Positions 6,763 to 10,033 of a stretch of 10,033 nucleotides of DNA are shown piece after piece. Position 1 is the first letter of the stretch, and each line of letters opens with the position of its first letter. Made by a program: the position numbers and the translations under genes. A model generated the notes under the pieces. That model did no database searches. It was not told the DNA's origin and saw only the letters and a program-made list of their open reading frames with translations. Source of the DNA: Rhodocyclales bacterium (lineage in GTDB: Bacteria; Pseudomonadota; Gammaproteobacteria; Burkholderiales; Rhodocyclaceae); the NCBI GenBank assembly GCA_021413665.1, contig JAIOPW010000360.1:1-10033 (forward strand), in the 5' to 3' direction.

Positions 6763-9066
6763 TCAGGCGTTGAGCGCGAGCTGCGCGGCCCGCTCCAGGT
6801 TGCGTTCGAGCTGGGTCTTGCCGCCCTGGTACTGCTTCGGCCACGGCATCTCCTTGTACCCCTGCTCCGCCGCCGCGTGCAGCGTCCAGGCCGGATCGGC
6901 CAGATGCGGGCGGGCCAGCGCGCAAAGATCGGCGCGCCCCGAAGCGATGATGGTGTTGACGTGGTCGGCTTCGAAGATGTTGCCGACGGCAATCGTCGGC
7001 ACGTCCAGCTCGTTGCGAATCTGATCGGAGAATGGCACCTGGAACATGCGGCCATAGACCGGCGCCTCCGCCTTGCTGACCTGGCCCGACGAGACGTGGA
7101 TGATGTCGGCGCCGGCGCCCCGGAACAGCCGGGCGACATCCACCGAGTCATCCGGCGTGATGCCGCCGGCCACCCAGTCGTGCGCCGAGATGCGTACCGA
7201 CATGGGTTTGTCCGCGGGCCAGGCCTCGCGCATGGCCCGAAACACTTCCAGCGGATAACGGCAGCGATTTTCCAGGCTGCCCCCATACTCGTCCCGGCGT
7301 TGGTTGGTCAGCGGCGAAATGAAGGACGACATCAGATAGCCGTGGGCGGCGTGGAATTCGACCATATCAAAGTCGGCGCTGGCGGCACGGCGCGTGGCGG
7401 CGACAAAATCCGCCTTGACGCGATCCATGTCGGCGCGGTCCATCTCCTTCGGCGCCTGCGAGGTGCCGGGAATGTAGGGTAGCGGCGACGGCCCCATCAA
7501 GGACCAGCCACCGGATTGCAGCGGCATGTCGATCGCGTCCCATGCCAGGCGCGTGGAACCCTTGCGCCCGGCATGGCCGATCTGCAGCGAGACCTTGCTG
7601 TTGCCGTTGGCGTGAACGAAATCGACGATGCGCTTCCATGCCGCCTGCTGCGCGTCGCTCCAGATGCCGGCACAACCCGGGGTGATGCGCCCGTCTGCCG
7701 AGACGCAGGTCATCTCGGTCACGATCAGCGCCGCACCACCCAGGCCGCGGCTACCGTAGTGAACCAGATGGAAGTCCGTCGGCATGCCGTCTTCGGCGGA
7801 ATAGGTACACATCGGCGATACCACGACGCGGTTGGCCAGGGTCATGCCGCGTAACGAGTAGGGGGTGAACATCGGCGGGATCGGCGCCGCACCGGGAGGC
7901 GACGGCTGGCCGCATTTCACCGCGAACCAGCGGTCGAAGTCGTCGGTATAGCCCTGGTCGCGCAGCTTCTGGTTGGCGTGGCCGACACGCTGGCTGCCTG
8001 TCAGCACAGCGAAAGCGAATTGCTCCGGTTCCATGCCGACATAGCGCTCGACATCCTCGAACCAGGTCATGCGGTTGCGCGCCGCGCTCTGCAACTTGAG
8101 CGCCTCGATTTCGCGCTCGGACTGGTAGCGCGCCAACCGGGTCGGCACATCGCCTTCCGTGCCGCTCATCACCTTGACCAGTTCCCTTGCGTCCTCCATG
8201 GCCAGCTTGGTGCCCGAGCCGATGGTGAAGTGCGCCGTATGCGCCGCATCGCCGAGCAGTACGATGTTGCCCTTGAACCAGCGTTCGCACAGCACGCGGT
8301 TGAACTTCAGCCACATAGCCGAGCCGCGCAGGTGGGTGGCGTTGGAAATCAGGCGATTGCCGTCCAGCATGTCGGCGAACAGCTTCTCGCAGAAGGCGAT
8401 CGACTCTTCCGGCTCCATCTTGTCGATGCCGGCCTTGAGCCAGGTTTCCTCGGGGGTTTCGACGATGAAAGTGGCCCATTCCTCGCTGAACTGATAGGCG
8501 TGTAGGTTGAACCAGCCCCAGGGCGTCTCCTTGAAGGCGAAGGTGAAGGCGTTCAACTTCTTCTTGGTCCCGAGCCAGATGAAGCGGCACTTGCGCACAT
8601 CGATGCGCGGATTGAAGTGGCTTTCGTGTTTCCTTCGCGTCGTCGAGTTGACCCCGTCGGACCCGATCACCAGGTCGTACTCTTTCGAATAGTCGTCGGG
8701 ATCCTTGAATTCCGTGGCGAACTGCAGCTTGACACCCAGTTCCAGCGCACGTGCCTGGAAGATCTGTAGCAGCTTCAGGCGCCCGATGCCACAGAAGCCG
8801 TGGCCACCGGAAACGATACGCCGGTCCTTGAAGAAGACATCGACGTCGTCCCAGTGATGGAAGTTGCGCTCGATTTCAGCGACGACTTGCGGGTCGTCCT
8901 GGCGAAATCCATCCATGGTCTTGTCGGAGAACACGATGCCCCAGCCAAAGGTGCTGTCCGGCTGGTTGCGTTCGATCACGGTAATGTCGCTTGCCGGATT
9001 GGCCTTCTTCATCAGGATCGAGAAGTACAGGCCGGCGGGGCCACCCCCGAGACATACGATGCGCAT
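6763..9066 (-). CDS. Fused FAD monooxygenase / Old Yellow Enzyme: 2-aminobenzoyl-CoA monooxygenase/reductase or salicylyl-CoA 5-hydroxylase type
   Basis: Two-domain flavoprotein of 767 residues (~85 kDa). Residues 1-~385 are a class A FAD monooxygenase: dinucleotide motif LGGGPAGLY (6-14), second nucleotide motif VIGSDGVNS (133-141) and FAD motif LLGDAAHTAHF (270-280). Residues ~398-767 are a YqjM-like Old Yellow Enzyme NAD(P)H:FMN oxidoreductase: SPMCTYS (417-423, C420), IGHAGRKG (496-503), HAAHGYL (572-578, H572 and H575), TNQRRDEYGGSLENR (587-601) and ALARPHLADP (716-725). This fusion is known from the Azoarcus evansii enzyme that hydroxylates 2-aminobenzoyl-CoA at C5 and reduces the ring, and it is also annotated as bifunctional salicylyl-CoA 5-hydroxylase. 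The neighbouring Rid gene favours the aminobenzoyl substrate. ATG 9066 is chosen because AAAGGA lies 6 nt upstream. First gene of a four-gene operon. Confidence 0.95.
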   Translation of the reverse strand: MRIVCLGGGPAGLYFSILMKKANPASDITVIERNQPDSTFGWGIVFSDKTMDGFRQDDPQVVAEIERNFHHWDDVDVFFKDRRIVSGGHGFCGIGRLKLLQIFQARALELGVKLQFATEFKDPDDYSKEYDLVIGSDGVNSTTRRKHESHFNPRIDVRKCRFIWLGTKKKLNAFTFAFKETPWGWFNLHAYQFSEEWATFIVETPEETWLKAGIDKMEPEESIAFCEKLFADMLDGNRLISNATHLRGSAMWLKFNRVLCERWFKGNIVLLGDAAHTAHFTIGSGTKLAMEDARELVKVMSGTEGDVPTRLARYQSEREIEALKLQSAARNRMTWFEDVERYVGMEPEQFAFAVLTGSQRVGHANQKLRDQGYTDDFDRWFAVKCGQPSPPGAAPIPPMFTPYSLRGMTLANRVVVSPMCTYSAEDGMPTDFHLVHYGSRGLGGAALIVTEMTCVSADGRITPGCAGIWSDAQQAAWKRIVDFVHANGNSKVSLQIGHAGRKGSTRLAWDAIDMPLQSGGWSLMGPSPLPYIPGTSQAPKEMDRADMDRVKADFVAATRRAASADFDMVEFHAAHGYLMSSFISPLTNQRRDEYGGSLENRCRYPLEVFRAMREAWPADKPMSVRISAHDWVAGGITPDDSVDVARLFRGAGADIIHVSSGQVSKAEAPVYGRMFQVPFSDQIRNELDVPTIAVGNIFEADHVNTIIASGRADLCALARPHLADPAWTLHAAAEQGYKEMPWPKQYQGGKTQLERNLERAAQLALNA

Positions 9067-9097
9067 TTGATTTCCTTTGCCGTTCAATATAGGGCGT

Positions 9098-9120
9098 GTT
9101 TTTATATTTTACATCTAAAC
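9098..9120. promoter_or_regulatory. Imperfect palindrome over the -10 region, possible operator
   Basis: A 23-bp AT-rich element of form GTTT-N15-AAAC, with 7 of 11 arm positions symmetrical (also an inner AT/AT pair and one further T/A pair). It overlaps the -10 region of the catabolic promoter, where a repressor of MarR or TetR type could block transcription until an aromatic-CoA effector binds. No regulator gene is in the window. Speculative. Confidence 0.28.
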
Positions 9121-9136
9121 TATTACCCCCTGTCAA
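9106..9136 (-). promoter_or_regulatory. Sigma70-type promoter of the monooxygenase/reductase operon
   Basis: The minus strand carries a perfect -35 TTGACA at 9136-9131. Two overlapping -10 candidates follow: TGTAAA (9113-9108, spacer 17, 4 of 6 matches) and TAAAAT (9111-9106, spacer 19, 5 of 6). The local sequence is strikingly AT-rich against a GC-rich background. The start codon is at 9066, leaving a leader of about 35 nt with an AAAGGA ribosome-binding site. Position and orientation fit the four-gene catabolic operon. Confidence 0.6.
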
Positions 9137-9313
9137 GCGTTGATTTCGAGCCAGTTCCAGCCCTCCAAAAACACTCCCGCGAAGTCCCCGCCGACACGTC
9201 GGGCAACCCGCGCCGCAGAGCGGTCATTATCATCGAATACAATGTCGTCCCAATGAACAGCATCACTCACCCGCGGCCAGATCACCCCGCCGGATCGCCG
9301 GCCAACACCTGAA

Positions 9314-10033
9314 ATGAAGACCCTGTTTGTCACCGGCGGCGCCGGCTTCATCGGTTCGGCGTTGATTCGCCTGCTGATCGCGGAAAGCGACTGGCGCATC
9401 GTCAACATCGACAAGCTGACCTATGCCGGCAACCTCGAATCCCTGGCGGAGTTCACGGACCATCCGCGGCATGTCTTCAGCCGCACCGATCTCTGCGACC
9501 GCGCCGCGCTGGACGCCCTGTTCGTGGAGCACCGTCCGGCCGGCGTGATCCACCTGGCCGCCGAATCGCACGTCGATCGCTCGATCCACGGTCCCGGCGA
9601 CTTCATCGAAACCAACATCACCGGCACCTATACCCTGCTCGAAGCCGCCCGCGCCTGCTGGTCGGAACTCGATGCCGAAGCGAAAGCCGCGTTCCGCTTC
9701 CATCACGTCTCGACCGACGAGGTATTCGGTTCGCTCGGCGACGACGGGCTTTTTGTCGAGACCAGTGCCTATCGGCCGAATTCGCCCTACGCCGCCTCCA
9801 AGGCCGCCTCCGACCACCTGGTGCGCGCCTGGCATCACACCTACGGCCTGCCGGCCGTGATCACCAACTGCTCGAACAACTACGGCCCCTGTCAGTTCCC
9901 CGAGAAGCTGATACCGCTCATGATCCACAACGCCGTGTCCGACAAGCCGCTGCCGATTTACGGCAAGGGCGACAATGTGCGCGACTGGCTGTACGTCGAT
10001 GACCATGCGCGCGCGCTGCGCCTCGTCTTCGAG
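9314..10033 (+). CDS. rfbB: dTDP-glucose 4,6-dehydratase, 3' part cut off by window edge
   Basis: Short-chain (extended SDR) enzyme that converts dTDP-D-glucose to dTDP-4-keto-6-deoxy-D-glucose, the second step of dTDP-L-rhamnose synthesis for O-antigen and other surface glycans. The 240 visible codons are open to the right edge; the family is about 350 residues. Visible marks are the NAD-binding TGGAGFIGS (7-15), DKLTYAGNL (33-41), HLAAESHVDRS (80-90), the active-site STDEVFG (133-139, with T134, D135, E136), YxxxK (Y159, K163) and NNYGPCQFPEKLIP (188-201). ATG 9314 starts exactly at the Rossmann strand MKTLFVTGG, so it is the natural start, although the upstream sequence has no clear Shine-Dalgarno sequence. 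Probably the first gene of an rfbBDAC-type cluster continuing to the right. Confidence 0.96.
   Translation, partial: MKTLFVTGGAGFIGSALIRLLIAESDWRIVNIDKLTYAGNLESLAEFTDHPRHVFSRTDLCDRAALDALFVEHRPAGVIHLAAESHVDRSIHGPGDFIETNITGTYTLLEAARACWSELDAEAKAAFRFHHVSTDEVFGSLGDDGLFVETSAYRPNSPYAASKAASDHLVRAWHHTYGLPAVITNCSNNYGPCQFPEKLIPLMIHNAVSDKPLPIYGKGDNVRDWLYVDDHARALRLVFE

Larger units (their letters stand above)
9067..9313. other. Divergent intergenic region between the catabolic operon and rfbB
   Basis: These 247 bp separate divergent genes. The left ~70 bp are AT-rich and hold the catabolic promoter and its palindrome. The right part is GC-rich with no convincing gene. For rfbB the only promoter hint is a TACAAT at 9238-9243 on the plus strand, without a good -35. 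A 45-codon GTG-started minus frame (9270-9133) and a 19-codon plus frame (9253-9312) exist, but neither has a ribosome-binding site. Confidence 0.6.

Noticed and set aside
5919..6773. 284-codon plus-strand frame antisense to the crotonase-fold gene
   Set aside because: Composition is typical of a shadow frame (rich in G, A, Q, H), with no domain and no ribosome-binding site.
6732..7286. Upstream extension of the crotonase-fold frame to a start at 7286
   Set aside because: The extra part is an out-of-phase reading of the OYE domain. The ATG at 6731 has a good ribosome-binding site and gives a normal crotonase length.
9067..9087. TTG start at 9087, seven codons upstream, for the monooxygenase/reductase
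   Set aside because: The ATG at 9066 begins directly at the Rossmann strand MRIVCLGGG and has AAAGGA at 6-nt spacing, which lies inside the proposed extension.
9253..9312. 19-codon leader frame ending 1 nt before the rfbB start
   Set aside because: No ribosome-binding site and no regulatory codon pattern; probably chance, though close spacing to rfbB was noted.
9263..10006. 247-codon minus-strand frame opposite rfbB
   Set aside because: It is the reverse of an unmistakable dTDP-glucose 4,6-dehydratase; the glycine/valine-rich product has no domain.

Overview
The window looks like a chromosome segment from a GC-rich betaproteobacterium, most likely Rhodocyclales (Azoarcus/Sulfuritalea-like). 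This is inferred from the housekeeping gene order, the aromatic-CoA operon and the coding style; the genus cannot be fixed from the sequence. Almost everything is on the minus strand and tightly packed. No tRNA, rRNA, CRISPR array, insertion sequence or long repeat was seen.

Left part (1-4125, minus strand, transcription order right to left): alpha/beta hydrolase -> PHP-domain 5'-3' exoribonuclease (RNase AM, YciV/TrpH family) -> YciO (Sua5/YrdC superfamily) -> M50 site-2-protease-like membrane metalloprotease -> tryptophanyl-tRNA synthetase, which runs off the left edge. The first two overlap by 4 nt (ATGA), and the last two are 1 nt apart. The set is mostly an RNA and translation housekeeping cluster. 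TrpS carries a four-cysteine motif like the one that binds a [4Fe-4S] cluster in Thermotoga TrpRS. Two genes here (the hydrolase and the protease) lack a Shine-Dalgarno sequence and have an extended -10 element almost touching the start codon, which suggests leaderless or near-leaderless transcripts.

Middle part (4235-9066, minus strand): a compact catabolic operon. Its first gene is a fused flavin monooxygenase / Old-Yellow-Enzyme protein, of the family annotated as 2-aminobenzoyl-CoA monooxygenase/reductase or bifunctional salicylyl-CoA 5-hydroxylase. It is followed by a crotonase-fold enzyme, an acyl-CoA dehydrogenase and a Rid-family (enamine/imine deaminase-like) protein. Together they fit aerobic CoA-thioester degradation of anthranilate: hydroxylation plus reduction removes aromaticity, beta-oxidation-type enzymes process the ring, and the Rid protein could help release the amino nitrogen. 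The CoA ligase that would start the pathway is not in the window. The operon has a good sigma70-type promoter with a consensus -35 and an imperfect palindrome over the -10 region. A strong hairpin spans its last stop codon.

Right edge (9314-10033, plus strand): the divergent 5' part of a dTDP-glucose 4,6-dehydratase gene (rfbB), probably the first gene of a dTDP-rhamnose / surface-polysaccharide locus. The 247-bp divergent intergenic region holds the catabolic promoter and no convincing gene.
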